Counted from the stretch's first letter, positions 1-5,097 are shown. The stretch: DNA of 5,097 nt from an uncultured Sphingobium sp. (GCA_913773715.1 CAJYHD010000195.1:1-5097), one strand, 5' to 3'. A program made the numbers and translations. The notes: a model not told the origin generated them from the letters alone.

Positions 1-213
1 TTCCGCCGCCTCGCCCCAGTTGGATACGAAGAAGTCGCGGCATCCCGCCCGCATCAACCGGCGCGTGACCTCTATCGCTCCCAGCCCATAGCCGTTCGCC
101 TTGACCGCAGCGCCGCATGCGGCCCCGCCCGACTGATCCTTCAGCCAGCGCCAGTTGGAGACAAGGGCATCGTGATCGAGCCGCAAACGCAGCGGCGCCA
201 AATACTCAGTCAT
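1..213 (-). CDS. alr: Alanine racemase, N-terminal part (cut by window edge)
   Basis: Alanine racemase interconverts L- and D-alanine in the cytoplasm with pyridoxal phosphate, supplying D-Ala for peptidoglycan. Only the first 71 residues are present, starting MTEYLAPLRLRLDHDALVSN and running off the left edge. The diagnostic feature is AVKANGYGLG at residues 36-45, the family's PLP-binding motif, with the Schiff-base lysine at K38. It is preceded by the usual 'LRLRLDHDALVSNW' first strand and helix. The ATG at 213-211 is chosen because an in-frame TGA lies about 35 bases upstream with no ATG, GTG or TTG between. No well-placed Shine-Dalgarno is visible; a GGGAAGG lies too far upstream, about 22 bases from the ATG. 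It follows the LprI-like gene by 61 bases on the same strand and may share the bioB transcript. The motif makes the family secure. Whether this is the biosynthetic (alr) or catabolic (dadX) type cannot be told from this fragment. Confidence 0.9.
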   Translation of the reverse strand, partial: MTEYLAPLRLRLDHDALVSNWRWLKDQSGGAACGAAVKANGYGLGAIEVTRRLMRAGCRDFFVSNWGEAAE

Positions 214-274
214 TACGGGCCGCGATAGCGCGCCGCCTTCCCTGCGTCACCCCCGCGCGAGGATTTTGCAGGCC

Positions 275-652
275 TCAACGCTGCCAGAGCAGCCGCTTCA
301 GCTCCTGCGTGCGCAAATTGGTCTGCCGCTCCTTGCATTGTGCATTCGCCATCGGCTGCGCCGACCCGCCCGCAAACTCGCCCGCCGCGATGACGCATTG
401 CGCGTCGCGATAGGTGAGCCATGCCCGCTGGCTGGCAAGCAGAGCCGCAGCATAGCCGAACCCGCCGCCGCGTGAGCTGTCCATGGCATCGCGCGCCTTC
501 ATATAAGCGTATGTCGTTTTCCACTGCCGCGTCATGACTGCGTCGGCTTGGCGGTAGGCCTGCGAAGCGCACTGCGTCATCTGCACCTGGCTGCGCGGCG
601 CATTGCAGCCCGTCGCCGCAGCCGTAGCCGCCGCCAGCCAGACCAGCATCAT
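275..652 (-). CDS. Small exported LprI/DUF1311-type protein
   Basis: This 125-residue protein resembles the lysozyme-inhibitor LprI (DUF1311) family, small Cys-rich proteins of the periplasm or outer surface. Its N-terminus is short and hydrophobic ([16 protein letters not shown]), then mature sequence follows. The ATGC before C16 is a weak lipobox, so it may be a lipoprotein or a signal-peptidase I substrate. The n-region has no Lys or Arg, which is unusual for a signal peptide. Family-like features are [16 protein letters not shown] (25-40), a middle segment with W80-type '[13 protein letters not shown]' (74-86) and C106 in 'MANAQC'. The four cysteines C16, C28, C86 and C106 could give disulfides, or one lipidated Cys plus others. 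The ATG at 652 overlaps the bioB TGA as ATGA, and GGAAG lies 7 bases upstream, so the start is well supported. Lysozyme inhibition itself is shown for only a few relatives and is not implied here. Confidence 0.8.
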   Translation of the reverse strand: MMLVWLAAATAAATGCNAPRSQVQMTQCASQAYRQADAVMTRQWKTTYAYMKARDAMDSSRGGGFGYAAALLASQRAWLTYRDAQCVIAAGEFAGGSAQPMANAQCKERQTNLRTQELKRLLWQR

Positions 653-1650
653 TCCGCCGCTTCCAGATGCCCATGCGGCTGCGCGGCCATCGCCGTCAGC
701 CCCAGCTTACCGAGCAGCGCCGAATCCTTGTCGTCGCCCGCATTGGCCGCCGTCAGCAGCTTGTCGCCGGTGAAGATGCTGTTCGCGCCCGCCATGAAGC
801 ACAGAGCCTGACAGGCCTCGCTCATGCTCTCGCGTCCCGCCGACAGCCGAACCATCGACCGGGGCATCACGATCCGCGCCACGGCCACGGTACGCACGAA
901 CTCTACCTCATCGATCTTTGCGAGCGGCGTATCCTTCAGCATGTCGCCCAGCACGGTTCCCGCCACCGGCACCAGCGCGTTGATCGGCACGCTTTCGGGA
1001 TGCGGCATCGTGGCGAGCGCATGGAGGAAGCCGATACGGTCGCTCCGCGTCTCGCCCATGCCGACGATCCCGCCGCAGCACACGTTGATCCCGGCGTCGC
1101 GGACATTCTCCAGCGTCTCGATCCGATCCTCGAAGGTCCGGGTTGTGATGACTTTCGCGTAATTTTCGGGCGAGGTGTCGATATTGTGATTGTAATAATC
1201 GAGGCCCGCATCGGCCAGCGTCTTCGCCTGCCCGGCGGTCAGCATGCCCAACGTCATGCAGGTTTCCATGCCCATGCCACGCACACCCTCGATCATCGCG
1301 ACCAGCTTGGGCATGTCGCGTTGCTTGGGATTGCGCCACGCAGCGCCCATGCAGAAGCGGCCCGACCCATGATCCTTCGCTTGCGCCGCCGCCTGAAGCA
1401 CGGCCTGCACATCCATCAGCTTAGTGGCTTTCAGGCCGCTTTCCGCCTCGGTCGACTGAGAGCAATAGCCGCAATCCTCCGGGCAGCCGCCGGTCTTGAT
1501 GGACAATAAAGTGGACAGTTGCACTGCGTTGCGCGGATGGTTGGCGCGGTGGATCGACTGCGCCTCGAACATCAAGTCGTTGAAGGGCAAGTCGAACAGC
1601 GCGGCGATCTCGTCGCGGGTCCAGTCGGTACGGGGTTCGGTAACAGTCAT
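649..1650 (-). CDS. bioB: Biotin synthase BioB
   Basis: BioB is a cytoplasmic radical-SAM enzyme that inserts sulfur into dethiobiotin, the last step of biotin synthesis. The protein has 333 residues, close to the 346 of the E. coli enzyme. The radical-SAM cluster motif is C56-x3-C60-x2-C63 in [13 protein letters not shown]. The [2Fe-2S] ligands are visible as C100 ([11 protein letters not shown]), C131 ([10 protein letters not shown]), C191 ([12 protein letters not shown]) and the Arg of VRLSAGR (R268 by my count). The [10 protein letters not shown] motif (residues 153-162) is also present. All catalytic residues are intact, so it should be active. The ATG at 1650 has GGAG 5 bases upstream. 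The stop overlaps the start of the LprI-like gene. No other bio genes (bioA, D, F) are in the window, so bioB stands apart from a classical bio operon here. It is divergent from the ScfR-type regulator, 89 bases away. Confidence 0.97.
   Translation of the reverse strand: MTVTEPRTDWTRDEIAALFDLPFNDLMFEAQSIHRANHPRNAVQLSTLLSIKTGGCPEDCGYCSQSTEAESGLKATKLMDVQAVLQAAAQAKDHGSGRFCMGAAWRNPKQRDMPKLVAMIEGVRGMGMETCMTLGMLTAGQAKTLADAGLDYYNHNIDTSPENYAKVITTRTFEDRIETLENVRDAGINVCCGGIVGMGETRSDRIGFLHALATMPHPESVPINALVPVAGTVLGDMLKDTPLAKIDEVEFVRTVAVARIVMPRSMVRLSAGRESMSEACQALCFMAGANSIFTGDKLLTAANAGDDKDSALLGKLGLTAMAAQPHGHLEAAE
660..664 (-). promoter_or_regulatory. Ribosome binding site of the LprI-like gene, inside the bioB end
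   Basis: GGAAG on the minus strand lies 7 bases before the ATG at 652, within the last codons of bioB. Together with the ATGA stop/start overlap (652-649) it fixes the start of the LprI-like protein and suggests translational coupling to bioB. Confidence 0.6.
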
Positions 1651-1655
1651 GTCCG

Positions 1656-1659
1656 CTCC
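1656..1659 (-). promoter_or_regulatory. Ribosome binding site of bioB
   Basis: GGAG on the minus strand, 5 bases before the bioB ATG at 1650. It supports this start and contrasts with the divergent regulator gene, which has no such site. Confidence 0.6.
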
Positions 1660-1703
1660 ATAAACCCGCGCGATCGCGGCGTCACCATCGAAGCAGTGCC
1701 AAG

Positions 1704-1724
1704 TTGCGAAACCGGATTTCGCAA
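1704..1724. promoter_or_regulatory. Palindromic operator between bioB and the regulator gene
   Basis: A perfect inverted repeat has arms TTGCGAAA (1704-1711) and TTTCGCAA (1717-1724) separated by CCGGA. It ends 15 bases before the regulator ATG at 1740 and begins 53 bases upstream of the bioB ATG. Two 8-base arms with a short spacer are what a dimeric helix-turn-helix protein would bind, and the adjacent gene encodes one. The core resembles the TTTGCAAA-containing boxes I recall for RamB-type ScfR regulators, though with an extra G. Binding would cover the -35 and spacer of the predicted regulator promoter, so autorepression is inferred. No binding has been shown. Confidence 0.65.
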
Positions 1725-1732
1725 ACTATCGT
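1704..1732 (+). promoter_or_regulatory. Predicted promoter of the ScfR-type regulator, likely leaderless
   Basis: TTGCGA (1704-1709; 4 of 6 matches to TTGACA) and TATCGT (1727-1732; 4 of 6 matches to TATAAT) are separated by exactly 17 bases. Transcription would start about 7 bases after the -10 element, at 1739-1740, which is the A of the ATG. This fits the absence of a Shine-Dalgarno before that ATG. The -35 and most of the spacer lie inside the palindrome at 1704-1724. It is a consensus match by eye only. Confidence 0.45.
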
Positions 1733-1739
1733 CGCGGTC

Positions 1740-3155
1740 ATGGCACGCGGCAACCGTATCTTCGCAGGCCCGCGCCTGCGCCAGCTTCGCCTCGATCACC
1801 GGATGGACCAGGCGACGATGGCGCGGGCGCTCGGCATTTCCGTCTCCTACCTGTCGCAAATGGAGAATGACGACCGGCCCTTGACCGCCAAGGTCAAGGC
1901 TGCCGTCGCCAGCGCCTTCCCCACCGACTGGGCGAGCTTCGACGCGCGGGAGGAGGAACAGTTGCTCGGCGCTTTCACCTATGCGCTCGGCCATCCCGAA
2001 CTGCCCGGCCCTGCGCTGGAGCCGGAGCGGATCGAGAAGCTGCACCTGCAATTTCCCGAATTCGCCGCCCGCTATGTCGATCTTTACAACGCCCATATGC
2101 GCGCCAACGAGCGCATCAACATGATCGAGGAGGCGATCGCCAACGATCATGAGGTTCAGGCCCGTCTGCCATGGGAAGCCGCGCGCGACTGGTTTCACGA
2201 GGCGGGCAATTATGTCCACGCGCTCGATTGCCTGGCCGAAGACATGGCGGAGAGCTTCACCGCCGGTCAGGCGCTCGACGAAGGCATGCTGGTCGAAGCG
2301 CTCGCCCGCCGCCATGGCATAGAGACGATCATTGCCGACACGCCCGACAGCGCGCTGCGTTCCTATTATCGCGGTGAGAAGCGCCTGTTCGTCAACGCCG
2401 CGCTGCCCACCGAAAGCCGCAAGTTCATGCTCGCGCACCAGTTGATGATGATCGACGGGCAGGCGGTGATCGCCGACGTGGTCGCGAAGGCCGCGCTGCC
2501 CATCCCCGGCGCGGACCGGCTACTCGCGATCGGCCTTGCCAATTATGCGGCGGGCGCGCTGCTGATGCCCTACGCCGCCTTTCGCGAAGCCGCGCGCGCG
2601 GTGCGGCACGATATCGACCGCCTCGTGCGTCGCTTCAACGTCAGTTTCGAGCAGGCCTGCCACCGCCTGTCCAACCTGCAAAGGCCGGGGCTGCGCGGCA
2701 TCCCCTTCTTCTTCTGCCGCGTCGACATGGCGGGCAACATCACCAAGCGGCACAGCGCCACCCGCCTGCAATTCGCGCGCTTCGGCGGCGCCTGCCCCTT
2801 ATGGAACGTGCATGAAGCCGTCGCCGTGCCCGACCGTATCAACGTGCAACTTGGCGAGACGCCGGACGGCGTGCGCTATGTCTCCATGGCGAAGGGGCTG
2901 GTGAAGCCATCGGGCAGCTACAAGCGCACCCCTCGCCGCTATGCCGTGGTGCTGGGCTGCGAGATCGCGCACGCGGCGAACTTCGTCTATGCCGACGGCC
3001 TGCCGCTGGAGGTAGAGGGCGCGGCCACCCCCATCGGCGTCACCTGCCGCCTCTGCCCCCGCCAAAGCTGCGACCAGCGCGCCTTCCCCCCCGCCGACCG
3101 GCCCATCCATGTGGACCCGGACAACAGGACGATCGTACCATACTGGATCGGGTGA
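1740..3155 (+). CDS. ScfR-type transcriptional regulator (XRE HTH, IrrE-like and Cys-rich C-terminal domains)
   Basis: This is a DNA-binding regulator of the short-chain fatty acyl regulator (ScfR, formerly DUF2083) type. Known relatives such as RamB control acetate, propionate and related acyl-CoA metabolism. From the ATG at 1740 it has 471 residues. An XRE helix-turn-helix lies at about 7-61 (FAGPRLRQLR, then LGISVSYLSQMENDDRPLT). A middle domain resembles IrrE/M78 at about 190-285 (RKFMLAHQLMMIDG, then ANYAAGALLMPYAAF). Its zinc-protease HExxH is replaced by HQLMM, as is usual in this family, so no protease activity is expected. The C-terminal domain (about 305-465) carries ACPLWNVHEAV, GCEIAHAANFVYADGL and C436-x2-C439-x4-C444 in CRLCPRQSCDQRAFPP. 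An upstream in-frame TTG at 1704 would add 12 residues, but it lies in the operator and has no ribosome site. The ATG fits family N-termini and the predicted leaderless transcript. The gene is divergent from bioB. The effector is unknown. Confidence 0.9.
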   Translation: MARGNRIFAGPRLRQLRLDHRMDQATMARALGISVSYLSQMENDDRPLTAKVKAAVASAFPTDWASFDAREEEQLLGAFTYALGHPELPGPALEPERIEKLHLQFPEFAARYVDLYNAHMRANERINMIEEAIANDHEVQARLPWEAARDWFHEAGNYVHALDCLAEDMAESFTAGQALDEGMLVEALARRHGIETIIADTPDSALRSYYRGEKRLFVNAALPTESRKFMLAHQLMMIDGQAVIADVVAKAALPIPGADRLLAIGLANYAAGALLMPYAAFREAARAVRHDIDRLVRRFNVSFEQACHRLSNLQRPGLRGIPFFFCRVDMAGNITKRHSATRLQFARFGGACPLWNVHEAVAVPDRINVQLGETPDGVRYVSMAKGLVKPSGSYKRTPRRYAVVLGCEIAHAANFVYADGLPLEVEGAATPIGVTCRLCPRQSCDQRAFPPADRPIHVDPDNRTIVPYWIG

Positions 3156-3164
3156 CGGGTCGAT

Positions 3165-3174
3165 GTTTGCAAAC
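3165..3174. repeat. Short perfect palindrome after the regulator stop codon
   Basis: GTTTGCAAAC is a 10-base perfect palindrome, 9 bases after the regulator TGA. It contains TTTGCAAA, the core recalled for some ScfR-family boxes, and resembles half of the operator at 1704-1724. A 10-base palindrome can occur by chance, so any function is speculative. Confidence 0.3.
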
Positions 3175-3183
3175 AAAATCTGA

Positions 3184-3264
3184 GCGTCATCCCAGCGAAG
3201 GCTGGGATCTCAGACCCGAAAGCCCTTGCTTCCCGAGATGCCAGCCTCCGCTGGCGTGATGTCA
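3184..3264. repeat. Inverted pair of intergenic palindromic repeats
   Basis: Two hairpins face each other. The first has arms ATCCCAGC (3189-3196) and GCTGGGAT (3201-3208) around a GAAG loop. The second has arms GCCAGC (3240-3245) and GCTGGC (3250-3255) around CTCC. The reverse complement of the second unit matches the first at about 20 of 24 positions, so the pair can also fold into one long imperfect stem. This is the type of dispersed intergenic repeat common in sphingomonads and other proteobacteria. Read through on the minus strand it yields 'EIPAFAGMT' and 'ITPAEAGIS' peptides. It has no T-tract, so it is not an ordinary intrinsic terminator for the regulator gene, though it may protect or attenuate the 3' end. 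Confidence 0.7.
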
Positions 3265-3310
3265 TGGGACGCGAGGTGCATCAACCATGCAAGATGCATG
3301 CTCCACATAT

Positions 3311-3334
3311 GTCCAAATGGGGTGGGTTTTGGAC
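3311..3334. repeat. Short inverted repeat upstream of the gene at 3397
   Basis: Arms GTCCAAA (3311-3317) and TTTGGAC (3328-3334) flank a 10-base G-rich spacer. A second small palindrome, GGACTGTCC (3331-3339), overlaps the right arm. They lie 60-85 bases before the ATG at 3397, where a promoter would be expected, so an operator is possible. No convincing -35/-10 pair was found; TTGGAC at 3329 and TATGAG at 3350 are separated by only 15 bases. Confidence 0.3.
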
Positions 3335-3396
3335 TGTCCGCTTTGAAAATATGAGGCGCTATAGCTGCCGCATCGCAAAGGCGGTATGTCGCGATC

Positions 3397-3663
3397 ATGA
3401 GCGACGACGTGTCCGCCGATGTAAGCTGTTGTTGCAATTCACTGCCTGATCTAGCCGTGGTCCCAATGGGTTCGGATGGGCGGGACGAACGCGTGTTTGC
3501 ATCCTTGGAGCAAATCATCGAGCGTGGCGGGGAGCAATGGTGGCTCTATGTCTCTCGCTGCCTCAAATGTTCGCAAGTCTGGATGATCGCGCAGGACGAT
3601 CGCATTTACAACAACTACTATCTGCGTCGCGTTCCCATCCGAGGGGCAAGCCATTATAGATAA
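3397..3663 (+). CDS. Hypothetical protein, upstream frame of the split gene
   Basis: As it stands this frame encodes 88 residues beginning MSDDVSADVSCCCNSLPDLA. Residues 30-79 look like real protein, including the FASLEQIIERGGEQWWLY helix-strand segment and the CLKC pair at 55-58. Residues 80-88 (PIRGASHYR) look like out-of-frame read-through. A run of three cysteines (C11-C13) near the start is odd. The only Shine-Dalgarno candidate, AAAGG at 3377-3381, is 15 bases from the ATG, longer than usual. A later ATG at 3466 (MGSDGRDERVFA) is a possible alternative start. The function is unknown; the CxxC pair alone is not enough to call a zinc site. Confidence 0.5.
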   Translation: MSDDVSADVSCCCNSLPDLAVVPMGSDGRDERVFASLEQIIERGGEQWWLYVSRCLKCSQVWMIAQDDRIYNNYYLRRVPIRGASHYR

Positions 3664-3685
3664 AGAGCAGTGGCCTGACGAGTTT

Positions 3686-3919
3686 ATGACCTACGAGCAG
3701 GTTCTCAGACTCGGCATAACCATGAGCAATCCGTGGACATTTCTTGATCCCCGTTCACCGGCATTGGTATCGACGGCGGAAGATTTGCGCCGGGAGAGAC
3801 CCAATATCTCTTTGGATGTAATCGCCTATCTGCTTGCCATTCCGGTGCCTGATGCCGCTCGCCTACTGCAAACACCAACTTTTATCGACCGCTTTCGAGC
3901 ATGCGTCATGCGCAGCTGA
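3686..3919 (+). CDS. Hypothetical protein, downstream frame of the split gene
   Basis: From the ATG at 3686 this frame gives 77 residues, MTYEQVLRLGITMSNPWTFL and on, ending at TGA 3919. The segment DLRRERPNISLDVIAYLLAI followed by PVPDAARLL reads like a small helical domain. The frame is open upstream, and the 17 codons before the ATG (PSEGQAIIDKEQWPDEF) also look like protein. There is no good ribosome binding site before 3686. Both points favour this being the C-terminal half of the gene that starts at 3397 rather than a separate gene. Function unknown. Confidence 0.4.
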   Translation: MTYEQVLRLGITMSNPWTFLDPRSPALVSTAEDLRRERPNISLDVIAYLLAIPVPDAARLLQTPTFIDRFRACVMRS

Positions 3920-3972
3920 ATAGCTAAAAATGGTCGTCAGCCACCACACACTCACACCTTCTCAAAACGAAA

Positions 3973-4009
3973 ACAGGCGGACGCACTTTTGCGCATCCGC
4001 CTGTCTTTT
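3973..4009. terminator. Bidirectional intrinsic terminator between convergent genes
   Basis: A 9-base perfect stem, ACAGGCGGA (3973-3981) and TCCGCCTGT (3996-4004), with further pairing inside and a TTTT apex, is followed on the plus strand by CTTTT (4005-4009). On the minus strand it is followed by a T-rich run from the AAAACGAAA at 3965-3973. It can therefore stop both the gene ending at 3919 and the helicase gene ending at 4033. Confidence 0.85.
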
Positions 4010-4032
4010 ATCGAAGCTAAGACGCGCCGCCG

Positions 4033-5097
4033 TTAGCGCGGTGCGCCGGTGCGCTGGACTGCGCCCTTGTGCGCGCCGACACTTCCGCCGCCACGACGGC
4101 GACGGAACGGCTTCTTCGCGCCGTCGCCTTCGCCGCGATGCGCCTTATCGGGCGCGCCGCGCTGGGCCTTCTGGCCGTCCTGATAGCGACGCTGCCCTTC
4201 GGCGCGCTTGGCTTGCTGGGCAGGCGACTGGCTAGGTCCCTTGCGCGGCGCGGCGGGCTTAGGGAGGTTGCGCACCGCCTCCATGAAGTTCTCCGGCAAG
4301 GGCGCGATGTCCAGCTTCACCCGCGTCGCGCGCTCGATGGCCTTGAGGTAAGGCCGCTCGTCATCCGCCACGAAGCTGATCGCCACGCCCTCCGCCCCGG
4401 CGCGCGCGGTGCGGCCGATGCGGTGGACATATTGTTCGGGCACATTGGGGATTTCGAAGTTGATGACATGGCTGACGCCCGACACGTCGATGCCGCGCGC
4501 CGCGATGTCGGTCGCGACCAGCAGCTTGACCTTGCCCTGACGGAACGCCTGGAGCGCGGTGGTGCGCTGGCCCTGGCTCTTGTTGCCATGGATCGCGAAC
4601 GCGTCGATGCCTGCGCCTTCCAGAAAGCGCACGACCCGGTCCGCGCCATGCTTGGTGCGGGTGAAGATCAGCGCGCGATCGATATCCTCGGTCTTGAGGA
4701 CGATGTGCAGCAGCGCCTGCTTTTCCGCCTGATTGACGAACGTCGCCTGCTGGCGCACGCGCTCCGCCGTGGTGGATTGCGGTGCGACGCTGACCTTGAC
4801 CGGATCGTTCAGGAACTGGCCCGCAAGCGCCTCGATCTCCTTGGGCATGGTGGCCGAGAAGAACAGGTTCTGGCGATCCTGCGGCAGCAGCTTGGCGATC
4901 CGCTTCAGCGGGTGGATAAAGCCCATGTCCATCATCTGGTCCGCTTCGTCGAGAACGAAGATTTCGGTGTCCCTGATGGTGAAGGCGCGCTGGTCGATCA
5001 GGTCGAGCAGGCGACCCGGCGTCGCGACGACGATGTCGACGCCGCCCGACAACGCGCGGATCTGCTTGTTGATCGGCACGCCGCCGAACACCGTTTC
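4033..5097 (-). CDS. rhlE: DEAD-box ATP-dependent RNA helicase, RhlE type (C-terminal part, cut by window edge)
   Basis: DEAD-box helicases use ATP to unwind short RNA duplexes in the cytoplasm, in ribosome assembly and RNA turnover. The visible 354 residues start inside domain 1 at ETVFGGVPINKQIRAL. The Q motif, Walker A and Ia motifs lie beyond the right edge. Seen in order in this fragment are VATPGRLLDL (24-33), motif II DEAD (50-53) in VLDEADQMMDMGF, motif III SAT (81-83), ALIFTRTKHGADRV (142-155, motif IV), VATDIAARGIDV (194-205, motif V) and HRIGRTARAG (225-234, motif VI). After about residue 275 comes a basic, Lys/Arg/Gly/Gln-rich tail ending RRRRGGG...RTGAPR, typical of RhlE-like proteins and probably RNA-binding. 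The TAA is at 4035-4033. All visible motifs are intact. The RhlE subgroup is assigned by resemblance of VFGGVPI and the tail, so rhlE is a likely rather than a certain name. Confidence 0.9.
   Translation of the reverse strand, partial: ETVFGGVPINKQIRALSGGVDIVVATPGRLLDLIDQRAFTIRDTEIFVLDEADQMMDMGFIHPLKRIAKLLPQDRQNLFFSATMPKEIEALAGQFLNDPVKVSVAPQSTTAERVRQQATFVNQAEKQALLHIVLKTEDIDRALIFTRTKHGADRVVRFLEGAGIDAFAIHGNKSQGQRTTALQAFRQGKVKLLVATDIAARGIDVSGVSHVINFEIPNVPEQYVHRIGRTARAGAEGVAISFVADDERPYLKAIERATRVKLDIAPLPENFMEAVRNLPKPAAPRKGPSQSPAQQAKRAEGQRRYQDGQKAQRGAPDKAHRGEGDGAKKPFRRRRGGGSVGAHKGAVQRTGAPR

Larger units (their letters stand above)
3397..3919 (+). pseudogene. Unrecognised gene, apparently split by a +1 frameshift
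   Basis: I do not recognise the family. Two adjacent reading frames look like parts of one protein of about 173 residues. Frame one opens at the ATG at 3397 and carries WWLYVSRCLKCSQVWMIAQD followed by DRIYNNYYLRRV. It then degrades into a short tail ending at 3663. If one C of the CCC at 3634-3636 is dropped, the reading moves to the second frame as RRV-PSEGQAIIDKEQWPDEF, then MTYEQVLRLG and on to a TGA at 3919. The joined product is cytoplasmic by appearance, with a single C55-x2-C58 pair, an aromatic-rich core and no signal peptide or membrane segment. GC is lower than next door (30 of 60 bases at 3601-3660, against 37 of 60 at 2401-2460), hinting at acquisition. A sequencing error, a real pseudogene, or two overlapping small genes are the alternatives. 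Confidence 0.6.

Noticed and set aside
213..674. 153-residue minus-strand frame covering the LprI-like gene
   Set aside because: An alternative frame of the same stretch. The 125-residue frame has the family motifs and the ATGA overlap with bioB.
667..1509. 280-residue open frame on the plus strand opposite bioB
   Set aside because: Antisense shadow of a certain gene in high-GC DNA. The product is His/Arg/Ala-rich with no recognisable motif.
1669..1678. CGCGATCGCG palindrome in the bioB leader
   Set aside because: A short palindrome of common composition in GC-rich DNA, with nothing else to support a site.
1690..1703. TGGCAC on the minus strand as a sigma-54 promoter for bioB
   Set aside because: The matching -12 GC element is not at the required spacing.
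1704..1706. TTG as start of the regulator gene
   Set aside because: It lies within the palindrome and predicted -35, has no ribosome site, and adds 12 residues not typical of the family. The ATG at 1740 fits better.
1651..1739. BioR-type biotin operator
   Set aside because: No TTAT...ATAA palindrome is present in the intergenic region.
1647..2438. 263-residue open frame on the minus strand opposite the regulator gene, reaching the bioB start
   Set aside because: Antisense to clear helix-turn-helix coding sequence, has no family motifs, and crosses the divergent control region.
2987..3518. Two minus-strand frames carrying EIPAFAGMT and ITPAEAGIS peptides
   Set aside because: These peptides are the known read-through of intergenic palindromic repeats, not genes.
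3930..4235. 101-residue plus-strand frame over the terminator and helicase end
   Set aside because: It runs through the hairpin terminator and opposite the helicase tail. The sequence is Arg-rich shadow.

Overview
The window is high-GC bacterial DNA (about 62-65 % by eye in the conserved genes). Protein sequences and gene style point to an alphaproteobacterium, most likely a sphingomonad (Sphingobium, Sphingomonas or a relative). The basis is the BioB, alanine racemase and ScfR-type regulator sequences, plus an intergenic hairpin repeat of the kind that yields spurious 'IPAFAGMT'-like peptides in these genomes. The genus is an inference from recall, not from a search.

Left arm (1-1650, all on the minus strand, read right to left): bioB (biotin synthase), a small exported LprI/DUF1311-type protein whose ATG overlaps the bioB stop codon as ATGA, and, after a 61-base gap, the N-terminal 71 residues of alanine racemase (alr), cut by the left edge. 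These three could form one transcript. They join biotin synthesis, a periplasmic small protein and D-alanine supply for peptidoglycan.

Centre (1651-3155): an 89-base divergent intergenic region, then a 471-residue plus-strand regulator of the ScfR type (XRE helix-turn-helix, degenerate IrrE/M78-like domain, Cys-rich C-terminal domain; relatives include RamB-type regulators). Just before its ATG is a perfect 8+5+8 inverted repeat, TTGCGAAA / TTTCGCAA. It sits on the -35 and spacer of a plausible promoter (TTGCGA-17-TATCGT) whose predicted start point is the A of the ATG. That suggests a leaderless, autoregulated gene, with bioB as a possible second target. This is the most interesting part of the window.

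Right-centre (3156-4032): a lower-GC stretch with an inverted pair of intergenic repeat hairpins, then an unrecognised gene (3397-3919). That gene appears to be split by a +1 frameshift at a CCC run near 3634-3636. It is followed by a strong two-way hairpin terminator shared with the convergent gene on the right.

Right arm (4033-5097, minus strand): the C-terminal 354 residues of a DEAD-box RNA helicase of the RhlE type, with a basic low-complexity tail, cut by the right edge before its Q, Walker A and Ia motifs. No tRNA, rRNA, CRISPR array, insertion sequence or complete mobile element is visible.
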